From contig OY757024.1 in the NCBI GenBank assembly GCA_963580285.1, forward strand, positions 125,984,045 to 126,048,044: a stretch of DNA of 64,000 bases, in the 5' to 3' direction. The DNA is from Lucinisca nassula. Its lineage: Eukaryota; Mollusca; Bivalvia; Lucinida; Lucinidae. Shown in pieces: positions 23,186 to 33,705 of this stretch. The number at the start of each line of letters is the position of its first letter. Positions within the stretch are counted from its first letter, which is position 1. The notes under the pieces are model-generated. The model saw only the letters and a program-made list of their open reading frames with translations. It searched no databases and was not told the DNA's origin. The translations under genes and the position numbers were made by a program.

Positions 23186-23530
23186 CTATGCCAGGTGCAT
23201 GTCGTCGATGATTACACCTCCCATGAACGGAAGCACGTCTTCGGGTTCCATACCCGCCGGGATAACCGTTAAATCGAACTCCTCTCCTGTGTCCTCTTCA
23301 ATGGCCCGCTTGTACAACTGTAATTCGCAATCAATGGCAGTATAATATGCCTCGTCCCTTATTTTAGGCTTAGGCCAAGGTAAATCACTGGTGGTCTGAA
23401 CCCCAACATGTACCGTGGCTGTAGGATAGGTAACTCCCCCTTCAGCCTGACGGTTTTCTTTCCTGGAGTTCTGGTGGACCTGCCGTGGCCACCGTTGAAA
23501 CCGCACTTTGGTAGGCAAGTTCCGGCCCAT
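23186..23530 (-). CDS. Unrecognised 114-codon frame inside the LTR-like element
   Basis: The minus-strand frame starts at an ATG at 23530 and stops at 23186, just outside the right end of H4. It is hydrophilic and mixed in composition, with a basic N-terminal third (FQRWPRQVHQNSRKENRQ) and an acidic C-terminal half (IEEDTGEEFDLTVIP, MEPEDVLPFMGG). Codon use looks more protein-like than in the surrounding noise. I recognise no family. It lies in the interior of the proposed minus-strand LTR element, so a retroelement-encoded fragment is the likeliest origin; a host exon is an alternative. Confidence 0.3.
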   Translation of the reverse strand: MGRNLPTKVRFQRWPRQVHQNSRKENRQAEGGVTYPTATVHVGVQTTSDLPWPKPKIRDEAYYTAIDCELQLYKRAIEEDTGEEFDLTVIPAGMEPEDVLPFMGGVIIDDMHLA

Positions 23531-24909
23531 ATGTACTCGGGTGTAAAAGTCCCACCAGTTCCCTGATCATCACATTAACAACTAAGTGCACCCATGCGCT
23601 GAGGTCTCCCATCTTCTATTTCCCCGACCACGATTCAAACGAAATGATAAGATGTTTATGTCACGTTGGTCTGTATAAAATAAATAAAAATCCTCTGTTT
23701 TCAACCCAATAAATATAACAAATATACTCCAGCAGGATGGTTTGATGTTAACTGTCCGATGCACAACAATAGTTTGGCTAATCTGTTTGGTTTGTAACCT
23801 TGGTCTCCAATTTCACAATAGCTAATAACCAGGAAGAAAATCTTGGGCTTATCTTATTTTTTGTCTGTAGTGATGATGTCAAATTACTAGGTATTCTGAA
23901 TTCCCAGGAGGAATTATCTGACTTATCAGTCTCAGTCTGTTATCATTTTCATGTCCCCAAAATTTCAGAGAAAATTCTTGGCAACAATAAATTCTCTCAG
24001 GTAAGCAAATTCACACGATTCTTCTTATGTCCAGAATTTTTGCCAACAATGGTTCATTCATAGTTCCATGACGTCACTACTGAAACGTTTGGGGTTTCCC
24101 TTCATAGGTTAGTGTTGAATCAGCTAATCGAAATGTCCAATATATAGTTCACACAGTTCTACGTCGATACATTGTTTCTACAGCAACACCGTTTATATAG
24201 TTCCACACACATTCGTAGGCCCACTGTTCATCATACTATCAAACATACATGTCTCTCGTCGGCAATTTACAAATAACTTCATGTATTCCTTCCTCTATAC
24301 ACATCGCTGAAATCCCATCAGCTCGCATGCTTCTCCACTGATATTTTTGGCTGTATGAAATTATCATTGCATTCAGAAATATTCTTGTGTACCTCTTATA
24401 CCTGTTCAAATTTCCCATTGTCATGGCTGATAATATCTTTATCATTAGCTAAATGTTTAGCCCGAGTACGTAGACCCACCACGACCTTCAGATGGCCTTG
24501 TCACATTCGTGGCTCAGCACCTGCTAGATTCTCTTGTTCATAGATACATGAACAACACGAGGCTTAACAATATACTGCATACAAGTTACATGCATTTCTA
24601 TTTGCGAATCATGTGCCTTTTCTCTGGCTACATCTATGTATACTTAAAATAGAAGTCAACTTGTACACCAAATCGTTTCTTACACCTTAAAATGCACTGA
24701 CGTCACGAAAAGCCGAAACCAAACCAACACACAAAGTTTCATAGATCCAATCGAAGCAAACACAACAAAATGAAGAAGTGGAAAGCTATACCACTCTTAC
24801 AATTCTTTACATTTTTATTTGCATATCTTAAAGTTTCCCAGCCTCTTTTTCCTTAAACCAGCAATAACTTTTATTGCATAAATTCGAAACCTTATGTTTT
24901 CTTATCAGC
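23531..24909. other. Unassigned interior sequence
   Basis: No recognisable gene, repeat family or structured element on either strand; only short AT-rich frames (for example 23800-24063) without family features. Probably decayed interior of the LTR-flanked element or unrelated insertions. Confidence 0.4.
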
Positions 24910-25145
24910 AAAGTAGAAGTAAAACAAAGATCAGGAATTGATACAATTAACTTACTCCACCCATAAAAGACACCATAGGGAAAGAAATACAAACATTAAG
25001 CGACCAGACCATAATGGAAACCTAAACAAAGGAAGGCCATAAGGACAGTTACTTTCCCACAAAATGGCCATATGGCCATCCAAAACCAAAAGACACAAGT
25101 AATACACACAGTAAGTAACAAACAACAACATAAATAAATCGCCAC
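24910..25145 (-). mobile_element. Penelope-like 3' tail, truncated copy
   Basis: The terminal ~235 bp of the tail family, diverged from the 16698 copy (it begins agtagaagtaaaacaaagatcagg). Its closest relative is the next copy at 25311. The 25146-25310 interval between them is not recognised. Long minus-strand frames here are hydrophobic because the tail is T-rich on that strand; they are not genes. Confidence 0.75.
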
Positions 25146-25310
25146 AAACCCACATTTGCACCCAGACACAACATAGACAACAAAAATACAACTCTATTAA
25201 CCTCATGGCATGATGCCAACCAAAGGTACCAAGTATACGAGTGCAGAGAAAATGTATCTCTCCAAAGTGAAACTGACACCCCGACATATGAAATGCCGAC
25301 ACCCAATATA

Positions 25311-25840
25311 CAAAGTAGAAGTAAAACAAAGATCAGGAATTGGTACAATTAACTTACTCCACCCATAAAAGACACGAAAGGGAAAGAAATACAAACATTT
25401 AGCGAACAGACCATAATGGAAACCTAAACAAAGGAAGGCCATAAGGACAGTTACTTTCCCACAAAATGACGATATGGCCATCCAAAATTAAAAGACACAA
25501 GTGATACACACAGTAAGTAATAAACAACAACATAAATAAATCGCCACAGAAGAGCCGCCTTGGAACGGTCCGTGGAAGATTTCCACTGGGGGGCTTAAAT
25601 CGATTTTACGTGGCCACAATCCTCGCCCTTACTTCCGTCGCGATTTAGACAAATAATTTGTTCAGTCCGCATGAAGGCCTCCTAACTCATCAGTGCAACA
25701 TCTCCGTGAACACAAAAATCAAAGAACCACAGAGGTGAGACAAAGGCGAGGACTCGACAGCAAGAAACCACTGAAATGCTGGAGCAAAAGAAAACCAACA
25801 GACTCCGATGAGCCCGACCAGAGACAGAGCATCAGCCTTT
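25311..25840 (-). mobile_element. Penelope-like 3' tail, longer copy of the same subfamily
   Basis: It matches 24910-25145 for its first ~235 bp, then continues through AGCCGCCTTGGAACGGTC, a G6 run at 25585-25590, CCTCGCCCTTACTTCCGTCG and CTCATCAGTGCAACATCTCC into the region next to coding (ccgaccagagacagagcatcag). The two adjacent copies share subfamily-specific changes, so they are either a local duplication or two insertions of one source. Confidence 0.78.
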
Positions 25841-26720
25841 CTGCATTCCCTCTATTATCACAGTCTAACAATATCCCAGCTATACATGATGCAGAGGTAC
25901 ATTTTGACTTGCACCAAACCAGAATAACGGACTTTTATCTAACCAGGACAAGACACGACAAAATGCACAACAAAATACTGATGCCGGAAAATAACAACCA
26001 TAAGTTTCCAACTCTGACCTATATTTTGTCATCACCAGTCTCATACAAGACACACAGCACATAGCTGCCACAGAGATTCGTGAGAGGTCCTAAAGCTCAT
26101 AAAACTCTATTAAAACTATGTTTATAAAACATCCATACAACATATACTCATTTCAATATGCTTAAAACCAGTTTCAAGACACCATTAACCTCTATCCAAT
26201 AACTGTTTCCATGGATACCAATATACATCACCAAAACTTTAGATAACCAAGTTTAAAATAGACATCGTAAACAGCCAAACTCAAGATAACCTTGTTTCAG
26301 GACAACCTTGTCTCAGAACAACCACCATAAATCAGTGCCAACATAGAAACCCAGCCAACTAAATGGTTTCCCAGTTCCATAGAATCTATGCAAATCGTAC
26401 TGTCTGCAATGTTCCATTGGCAACTACCCAAACGTGAACGCCAAGTTATAGATATAGTTCTAGAAGCTTTCATATATTTATTCACCTATGTAAAAAGAAA
26501 AGTTATAATTTAACCCCATGTACATAATGGATACATGCGACAACAACTGGCCATATTGTTAAGCCTGATTTTGTCATGTAAATGTGTGAAAGTACATACC
26601 AGTGTGATTCTTGCCTTGAATGATCGTCGTTACGTGGTTTGTTGAAAGATTCTGGCATCCATATGCACATCTCATAAAATGCCATTGTTATTGTCCACAA
26701 ATAAAGTTCAAAAGGTGAAT
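25841..26720. other. Interior of LTR-like element, 5' part on the minus strand
   Basis: Where gag would be expected for a minus-strand LTR element. Only short minus-strand frames (26503-26700, 26297-26485) are open and neither shows capsid or zinc-knuckle motifs, so the gag is decayed or of an unknown type. Confidence 0.3.
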
Positions 26721-26740
26721 AATCCGGTCAACGGGCACCA
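26721..26740 (-). promoter_or_regulatory. Candidate primer-binding site of LTR element
   Basis: On the minus strand, ten bases after the inner end of the 26751-27220 repeat, the sequence starts TGGTGCCCGTTGACCGGAT. A TGG start complementary to a tRNA 3' CCA, followed by a GC-rich stretch, is the form of a retroelement primer-binding site. The matching tRNA is not identified. Confidence 0.45.
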
Positions 26741-26750
26741 AAAATAATAC

Positions 26751-27220
26751 TGTAATACTATATAATGTCCTTCGCGTTGTGTAATAAGAAGAAAGTCAAC
26801 ACTCGTGTAGTGACTAAGTTTTAATGTCTACAACAAACGACTACCCAGGTTCGAAATACGTTTCCATAATTTCTTAGTAACTTAATCAAACCCAGTAACC
26901 CAAAGCCCCAAACCAAGGAGCGCAGTGCTATTTTATATCCTAAGGTCATGTGACCTTATTATGTTAATTTAAAGGTATAGTTTCCATAGTGATTTCGTTT
27001 GTGCTAAACATACTTTCTACATTACAACTGTGTGATTACCTTATTAGCCCATAACATATATTTAGCTAGCTATTTATTGGAAATAATACATGTCTTACTA
27101 ATAATCCTGTAGAACAGTTTACGTCTTAGCATTAGATTCAGGATTCCAAAACATATTAAGAACTTATTTACAAAAACGTGTCTTAATAAAAATTACTTAA
27201 AGTCCAACCCATAGTGTTAT
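26751..27220 (-). mobile_element. LTR-like direct repeat, proximal (5') copy
   Basis: Partner of 18865-19334. It begins TGTAATACTA and ends TAGTGTTAT. The minus-strand TATAAAA is at plus-strand 26931-26937. The 5 bp after it, ATGAA, differ by one base from the 5 bp before the other copy (ACGAA, 18860-18864), a possible target duplication. Together the repeats define an 8.36-kb minus-strand LTR retroelement whose interior is mostly filled by later insertions. Confidence 0.6.
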
Positions 27221-27784
27221 ATGAATTTATAGAAATAAATCACACCAAACAATTTGATTGGTTGACAGACAGCAATGGGCGTGCCTAAATTGCTATTCAG
27301 CGCGACAAGGGTCAAGCCTAATAAAAGCATTTTGGCCTGTGTCACAGCATTACAGAACATTGCCACCATAGACAAATGCTACGATGTAAGTAAATGAGCA
27401 TTAATTCATCCCAGAAGAAATCCAGGAAGGGCATAAGTCACAAAATAATGACCAAACACGAATTCGCGAGCACATCGAAAAGAGTTCAAAATATTAACAC
27501 ATTTCCAACGTGAAATTTCAGACTTTTTACGTTAACGTGTCGGGGAGGGAGGACACGTTTAAATAAAGTTACGCATATTATTTTAACTCACAGAGTTGGT
27601 GCTCACGAATACTGTAAAAACTCGGCGCAGAGCCGCAGGTAAGATGATAAAGCAAGTGTGAAATTCATCTGAAGACTAAACCGAAAACATAGTCACGAGT
27701 ACGCAAGTATGGACCGAAACGAATTTATATTAACCGCAAAACACCGAGTGACGGTGCTCTACCTACGAGCGGAGTAGAAGGGCA
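27221..27784. other. Unassigned sequence outside the LTR element
   Basis: About 560 bp without a recognisable repeat or a frame of family type. It is one of few stretches in the window that may be ancestral single-copy sequence. Confidence 0.35.
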
Positions 27785-27874
27785 GAAGACATGGCAACAA
27801 ATAGCTCCCATAGACTTAGTATAGGAAAAACTTAAAAGATGTTTCCTCTGGCTTTCTTTGCCGGATCATTACAT

Positions 27875-27918
27875 GGTCACTGATGAGGCTGTATAAGCCG
27901 AAACTACGTAGTATGGCC
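27875..27918 (+). ncRNA. Hammerhead ribozyme motif 1
   Basis: Stem I GGTCA (27875-27879) pairs with TGGCC (27914-27918) with one G-U wobble. CTGATGA occupies 27880-27886. Stem II is GGC/GCC (27887-27889, 27897-27899) with a 7-nt loop. GAAA is at 27900-27903. Stem III is the self-complementary CTACGTAG (27904-27911). The cleavage triplet is GTA, with the cut after A27913. All conserved core bases, including the A15.1-U16.1 pair (A27903, T27912), are present. The very short loopless stem III is like that of Penelope/retrozyme hammerheads, which act best as dimers. Confidence 0.85.
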
Positions 27919-28251
27919 CATCTTTCTTATGAATGTTTTCATTGCTCTTAAAGGAACTCATTTTTGATTTTTATTTGCCTTCACTGCAGCTGGTGTTGTG
28001 CCGTGTGGCGGCCGTAAAACGTCTCCCCGTACATCAACCATAGTGCAGTTTATATTTTACTTTTGGTCCTTTGAGATCATCGTGAATATTCTGAGAAATC
28101 AGAAATAAATTATTGATTTAGACTCATTCTAGACAGGTTTTTAATTATTTGGATCCCATTTTGATTTATATCAGTCTTTGAATAGACTGCCTATTCGAAA
28201 TTCGCAAAAATGCAGTATGTTTCCTCTGGCTTTCTTTGCCGGATCATTACA

Positions 28252-28297
28252 GGGTCACTGATGAGGCTTTATTAGCCGAAACTACGTAGTATGGCCC
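28252..28297 (+). ncRNA. Hammerhead ribozyme motif 2
   Basis: Same design as motif 1, exactly 378 bp downstream. Stem I GGGTCA (28252-28257) pairs with TGGCCC (28292-28297) over six positions, one of them G-U. CTGATGA is at 28258-28264, stem II GGC/GCC at 28265-28277 with loop changes only, GAAA at 28278-28281, CTACGTAG at 28282-28289, and the predicted cut after A28291. Differences from motif 1 fall in the stem II loop and the outer stem I pair, not in the core. Confidence 0.87.
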
Positions 28298-29430
28298 ATC
28301 TTCATTCTTATGAATGTTTTCATTGCTCTTAAAGGAACTCATTTTTGATTTTTATTTTTCAGTCTCCGAAAAACCCGGAGTTTTGATATTTAGTATGTTA
28401 CATATTGTAGCAACATCAAAATTTTAATGGTCACCTACATATATCCTGCCAACCATGCCCATTGGGTCCAAATTGGCCACTCCCCGGGGCTCATTAGCTC
28501 CCATTGACTTATAATGTGAAAAAACTAAAAAAAATCTCAGAAACCGGAAAGCCCAGAGTTTAGATATTTAGTATGTAGCAACGTCAAGTGGGTACCTACA
28601 TAAACCCTGACAATCATGCCCCTGGTGTCTAAATTGGCCCCGCCCAGGGGCTCATTATCTCCCATAGACTTAAAATGGGAAAACTTAAAAAATCTTCTCT
28701 GAAACCACAAGACCCAGAGCTTATTTATTCAGTGTGAAGCAATGTAAACTGGTAACCTACATTAATCCTACCGATCATGCTCATTGGGTCCAAATTGACC
28801 ACGCCCCGTGTCTGAAAAAAATTAAAAATGAAAATGCTTCACTGAAACCACCCGGAGCTTAGATATTTAGTATGTTGTCACCTACACAAACCCTGCCAAC
28901 CATGTCCCTGGAGTCCATATTGGCTGCGCCCCTGGGCTCATTAGCTGCCAAAGACTTGCAATGGAAAATAATCCAAAAACCTTCAAACTTCAGAACTTAT
29001 TCTCTCAAACCATAAAGCCCATAACTAAGACATTTAGCATGAAACAATATACATAAATCTTGCGAATCATGTCCCTGGTATCCTAATTGGCGCACCCCGG
29101 GGCTCATTAGCTTTCATAGACTAATAATGGAGAAAAAAATCTTCCCTGAGACCAGCGCTAAGATATTTAGCCAGAAGCAATGTCTAGTGGTCACCTACAG
29201 AAATCTTGCCAGTCATGTCCCCAGGGTCGAAATTGGCCATGTCCCGAGACTCATTAGCTCCCACAGACTGCTAATGGGAAAAACTTCGGAAATCTTCTAC
29301 TCTGAAGCTACAAGGCCCAGAATGTGAAGCAAGGTCAAATGGTCACGTACGTGCATAACTCCTGCCAAACAGATGTCCAAGATGGCTACGCACCGTGACT
29401 CATTAGCTTCCATTGAATTATAGTGGAAAA

Positions 29431-29652
29431 TAGACTTGGAGGCAATGATCAGGAATCGATACAATTAACCCACAGCTCCCATCAGAGACACCAAAGGGAA
29501 AGAAATACAAATATGAAACAACAACCCTAATGGAAACAGCAATAGCGGAAAGCCAAAAGGACAGTTACTTTTCCACAAAAATGGCCAATAGGCTATCCAA
29601 AATAAAATAATATAAGCGTCACAAACACCCACAGACAAACCATAACAAAAAC
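29431..29652 (-). mobile_element. Penelope-like 3' tail, truncated, in H5
   Basis: The terminal ~220 bp of the family (gaggcaatgatcaggaatcg to accataacaaaaac), inserted in an H5 unit between 'tatagtggaaaa' and 'actttaaaaatcttc'. Confidence 0.78.
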
Positions 29653-30639
29653 ACTTTAAAAATCTTCTTCTCTTGGATATTTAGTGTGAAGCAACAGCAA
29701 ATGGTCACCTACTTAAATCCAGCCAACCATGTCCTTGGAGCGCAAATTGGTATGTCCACATTAACTCCCATAGACATATAATGGGAAACATTTAAAAAAT
29801 CTTCTTCTCTGAAACCACAAGGCCCAGAGCTAAGATATTTAGTATGGTGCAATGTAAAGTGGTCATGTACACAAATCCTGCCAACCATGCCCCTGGGGTC
29901 CAAATTGGCCACGCCCCGGGGATTCCTAAGCTCCCACAGACATATATTTTGGAGAACTTCAAAATTCTTCTTCTCTGAAACCATGAGACACACAGCTTAT
30001 TAAAGCGGTTTAGGGCTCATTTAGCGTCTTGAATTTGTTATTGAGATTCATCTAGTGGCCCTTTACCAAAATTGTTAAAAATATAGCACTGGGGCCAAAA
30101 ATGTTCCGGCCCCGGGGCCCACTGTTTTTTCACAGACCATTATAGGGGAAACCTTTATAAATCTTCTTAATTGAAACCAGAAGGCCCAGGTCTTTAATGT
30201 TTGGTAAGAAGCTTCATCTAGTGGACTTCTACTATAATTGTTCAAATTATAGCCCTAGTGATAAAAATGGCCACATCTTTCTCATAGACTTACTTGATTT
30301 GGATGATTTTGTATATTATTTGCTTCCAAGGGATCTAACTATTCAGAACTTATGTACCTTTGAAAACCTTATTGTCTGAAACCAGAAGGCACATGCCTTT
30401 GATATTTGGTATTCAGCTTCTTCTATTCGACTTCTATCAAGATTTTCAAATTTTAGCCTGGCCACTCCCCAGGACCCACATGATTAACATAGACTTGATC
30501 AGTACTCAAGTACTGATTTAATTAACTATATTATATCTTTAACCTTAGCAGTATAAAATTCTAATTTTTCCAAAATTAAGACTGACTTGTCAGGTGAGAC
30601 ACGTATCTTAGCGGATTTGGTTGCTACTTTTGTTATGTT

Positions 30640-30903
30640 TAAAATTTTGCAACTTTGGGCATCTCCTTCCTGATGCACGGGACTTCTGTGAAGTGTGGGC
30701 CATGTTTGCTGATGTTCGCTCGGTGGGGGACGCCTATAAGTTCTAGGGTTGGCGTCTCTTGCCTGATGCCTCCAGTTGATCTGTCTAATGAGCTACGTCG
30801 GTTGGTGTGTGCTCGGATGGGGATGTACTGTGTTTGCCGGGTCTTGTCCATCATCCGTTTCTGTGTCAGAACTTTGGGGTTGAGACACACTGGTGAAGAT
30901 TAA
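30640..30903. other. GC-richer block with open frames on both strands
   Basis: Clearly richer in G+C than its surroundings and open over about 80 codons both on plus (30655-30903) and minus (30890-30639). I recognise no domain. It interrupts the H5 tandem units, so it is probably part of an unidentified mobile element; a captured exon is possible. Confidence 0.25.
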
Positions 30904-31619
30904 ATATCAGAAAGGCCTCTATGTCACTAAATTTGGTATAGTTACGCCTTAATAGGGCAATCCTTAAAAAAATATTCATGTCTGAAACCAGATGGTTCAG
31001 GTACTTGATATAGTTTCTTCTAGATAACCTCTGCCAAGATTATTCAAACTACAGCACTAGTGTCAGACCGTCAGAAATGGGCCTGACCCAGGTGTCAGCT
31101 ATTTTACATATAGGGAAGCCAATTAAAATCTTGTCTGAAACAAACAAGCCCAGGCATTTGATATCTGAATTGTAGTTTCATCAAGTGGACATCACCACCA
31201 AGATTGTTCAAATTCTGCACCTGGCGTCACTGACCACGGGTTCCCAGTGAGTCGGATAAGCACATTCCCCTCCAATTATAATATTTTGGAAATCATAAAG
31301 ATTACAACCCCTAAACCGTACATAGTTCTTTAAGCAGTCAGCTTGTGTAAAACACCTATATTATTTATCTCCTAGCTCAGGTGAGCAATATAGGGCCATC
31401 ATGATCCTGTTGTTCGATTATGGTAAAGAACCAGAGAAAATTAATTTTATGCTCACTAAACAGCCTGCCAGGAGATGAAATTCAGACAAGCTAAGGCTAA
31501 ATGTCAGATCCTGGAGAATATTGTATTGTTGTACATTATGTTGTATTTGAAGCATTCAAAAAAAATTAAACCAACATGTCTTTTATAGCTTTTAAAATGT
31601 TTAGGTTATATAGAAAAAT

Positions 31620-32955
31620 GACCATTTATGGTCATTAAGCCGGCATTTGAGATATTTTCACGAAACTTCACAGGTATATCGCTCACATCGAGACAACATG
31701 CAGAACATATGAGCCGTAACTCTGATTTACCTAGTTTTGGAGTCACTACCCTTTGAACATTGAGCATAGCCATTTCTATCAAAGTTTCGTGTCCACTCTA
31801 TAACTCTGACACCACTTGAGATATTTTCGCGAAAATTTATAGATAAGTAGAGCACGAGATATTTTCACGAAACTTCAAAAAATATATAGATCACCATCAG
31901 ACGACATGCAGAACAAATGAACCGTAACTCTGATTTTCCTAACTTTGGAGCTATTGCCCTTTGAACTTTGAACATAGCCATTTCTATCATTGTTTCATTC
32001 CGCTCCATAACTCAGATACTATTTGAGATATTTTCACGAAACGTCAAAGATACATGTATGTACAGCACCATGAGACGAAGTGATGAATATATGAACCGTA
32101 TCTCTGATTTTCCTACGTTTGTAGTTCTCGCCCTTTGAAACAGCCATTTCAATCATAGTTTCTTGTCCGTGCTATAACTCTGATACTATTTAAGATACTT
32201 TTACAAAACTTCACATATATGTAGAGCACTATGGACATTGGAGCAGAACATATGAGCCGAAACTTTGATTTTCTACCTTTGGAGTTGTTGTCCCTTAAAC
32301 ATTGAACATAGCCATTTCTATTATGTAGTCTGTTTGAAGCACTATATCTCCTGAACCTTTTGATGGATTCTGACTGAACTTGCATGATTACATTACTACG
32401 ATAGGAGAAAACACCTGTTAGGTTTTGATGACCTTGACTTTATTTTCAAGGGCACAGGCCCCACAGAAATGTCAATTTTAGGCCAAAAATGCCGTATATG
32501 CATCCTATCTCATGAGCGAATCAATGAACTTTTGTCGAACTTGGTACAGTATATCATTGCAACACCAAAGAATTGATTAGATTTTTATGACTTTGACCTT
32601 ATTTCCAAGGACACAGGGATTAGATTTTTATGATTTTGACCTTATTTCCAAGGACACACGCTCCCAAAACTGTCAATTTCGGCTTGTTTGCACCTCCTGA
32701 ATGAACAGGTGACATTTGGTCAAACTTTGTACAGTGTATCATTGCAATCTATCTAAGATTGGGTTTGCTTTTGGTGACCTTGACCTTATTTTCAAGGTCA
32801 CAGGCACCCACAAACTGTAACTCTTGATATACGTAAACAGTAGATATTTTTCATAAACTTCACTCAAAAGTTAAGCACCATGAGAGGTTCTGCAGAAAAT
32901 AAGAACTGTTATTCTGGTTTACTTCCTTTTGGTGCTATGTGCCTTTGAACATTGA
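31620..32955. repeat. Tandem-repeat element H6, units of about 170 bp
   Basis: About four units from 31640 to 32340 share gagatattttcacgaaacttca, agcaccatgagac-acatg and ccgtaactctgattttcct (gccatttctat at about 31768, 31977, 32141 and 32309). Then a second unit type carries tgaccttatttccaaggacacagg (32400-32830). A SINE splits the tail at 32956-33115; the element seems to end near 33235 with the hairpin TGCAGTGCTTGCTGCA. No coding. Confidence 0.65.
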
Positions 32956-33115
32956 GTGAGTGGGTGTTTGAGTTTTACGTCCCACAAACAGCTAAGGTCA
33001 TACGGAGACGGGACCTTGGTTTAAAGACTCATCCGAAAGTCTGGAGAAGCTCGTGGTCGAACCTGCGACCCCAGGTTTACAAGGCGAGTAGCGTAACCAC
33101 TCGACCACGAGGCTT
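32956..33115 (-). mobile_element. tRNA-derived SINE family B, with 14-bp target duplication
   Basis: Minus-strand head GCCTCGTGGTCGAGTGGTTA (A-box) and GGTTCGACCACG (B-box region), a conserved middle (agactttcggatgagtc, ggtcccgtctccg), and tail GTGGGACGTAAAACTCAAACAC. The perfect repeat CCTTTGAACATTGA lies at 32942-32955 and 33116-33129. Confidence 0.92.
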
Positions 33116-33129
33116 CCTTTGAACATTGA

Positions 33130-33476
33130 ACATTCATATCAACTTTATTTAGCTAAAGACTAATGTACATTGAACTCTTTTTGACAGTGTTTTAGCACTT
33201 GCTTGGTGGGGCGTATTGCAGTGCTTGCTGCACTTTTATTTTTCTATATAATCCATGCATATTGTCACTATATCAAAAAAGATGTGTTAAAGAACACAGC
33301 TGCAAGTGTTTTTCAGTTTCTTTGATCAATGTTTAATTGAACATCTTTTTTTACATAAGCTGATTGACTACAAAATTTTTACCAAGTGCAATCGCTAAAA
33401 ATTACTGTGACTTGAGTCACAACAAACATGCCAAGTAAAAATATTAATTATAAATATTGAAGATTGGAAATGTGCT
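33130..33476. other. End of H6 and unassigned sequence
   Basis: The first ~110 bp complete H6 (terminal hairpin near 33211-33226). From about 33240 to 33476 it is AT-rich and without recognisable features. Confidence 0.4.
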
Positions 33477-33705
33477 TTAACCCTTTTTGTACCAAATGGA
33501 ATCTTCTTCCTTATATAAAGCAGGGGTCCATTTCAAAATCTAGGGGTGTCAGGTTGTGTTTTGTTTAAAATTCATTTGGAAAATAGCTGAACTTTTTGCA
33601 AACAATGTAGGCCCTGATCAGACACTGTGTTCTGCGGCGTCTGATCTGGGCCTGTGCTGTTTGCCAGGATACCCGTTTTGGGGTTTCTGGTACCGAATGG
33701 GTTAA
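33477..33705. mobile_element. TTAA-flanked MITE (piggyBac-like)
   Basis: TTAA at 33477-33480 and 33702-33705. Termini CCCTTTTTGTACCA and, inverted, CCCATTCGGTACCA. The middle has a hairpin-forming GATCAGACAC...GCGGCGTCTGATC. TTAA target duplications with CCC termini are the signature of piggyBac-type elements; at 229 bp it is non-autonomous. Relatives are at 51909-52139 and 55750-55830. Confidence 0.72.

Larger units (their letters stand above)
27841..28358 (+). mobile_element. Hammerhead-ribozyme tandem repeat (retrozyme-like, 378-bp monomer)
   Basis: Two ~135-bp direct repeats (27841-27975 and 28219-28358), nearly identical, flank about 240 bp of unique sequence, making about 1.4 monomers of 378 bp. 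Each repeat contains a full hammerhead core at the same position, so the predicted cleavage sites (after 27913 and after 28291) excise exactly one 378-nt monomer. No protein frame. Dimeric or tandem hammerheads spaced by a few hundred bases are the hallmark of metazoan retrozymes and of Penelope-like pseudo-LTRs. It lies inside a decayed tandem unit of H5 (left flank gaaaaacttaaaaga), so it is an insertion. Confidence 0.75.
27785..31413 (+). mobile_element. Degenerate pearl-like element H5
   Basis: Diverged tandem units of two types: up to about 30000 the units resemble those of H4 (ccagagcttagatatttagtatg, cctgccaaccatgcccctgg); from about 30010 to 31370 they resemble H1/H3 (aggtctttgatatttggta, gttcaaattatagccct). 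The right end at 31373-31413 is CTCAGGTGAGCAATATAGGGCC, a hairpin and CTGTTGTT. The left hairpin is not found. It carries the hammerhead repeat (27841-28358), a Penelope-like tail (29431-29652) and a GC-richer block (30640-30900). Confidence 0.6.

Noticed and set aside
24952..25481. Membrane-protein-like minus-strand frames
   Set aside because: Phe/Leu/Tyr-rich frames arise because the Penelope-like tail is T-rich on that strand; they recur in each copy of the tail at similar positions.
25693..26064. 123-codon plus-strand frame
   Set aside because: Begins inside the antisense of the Penelope-like tail and runs into unassigned sequence; no motif and no start context.
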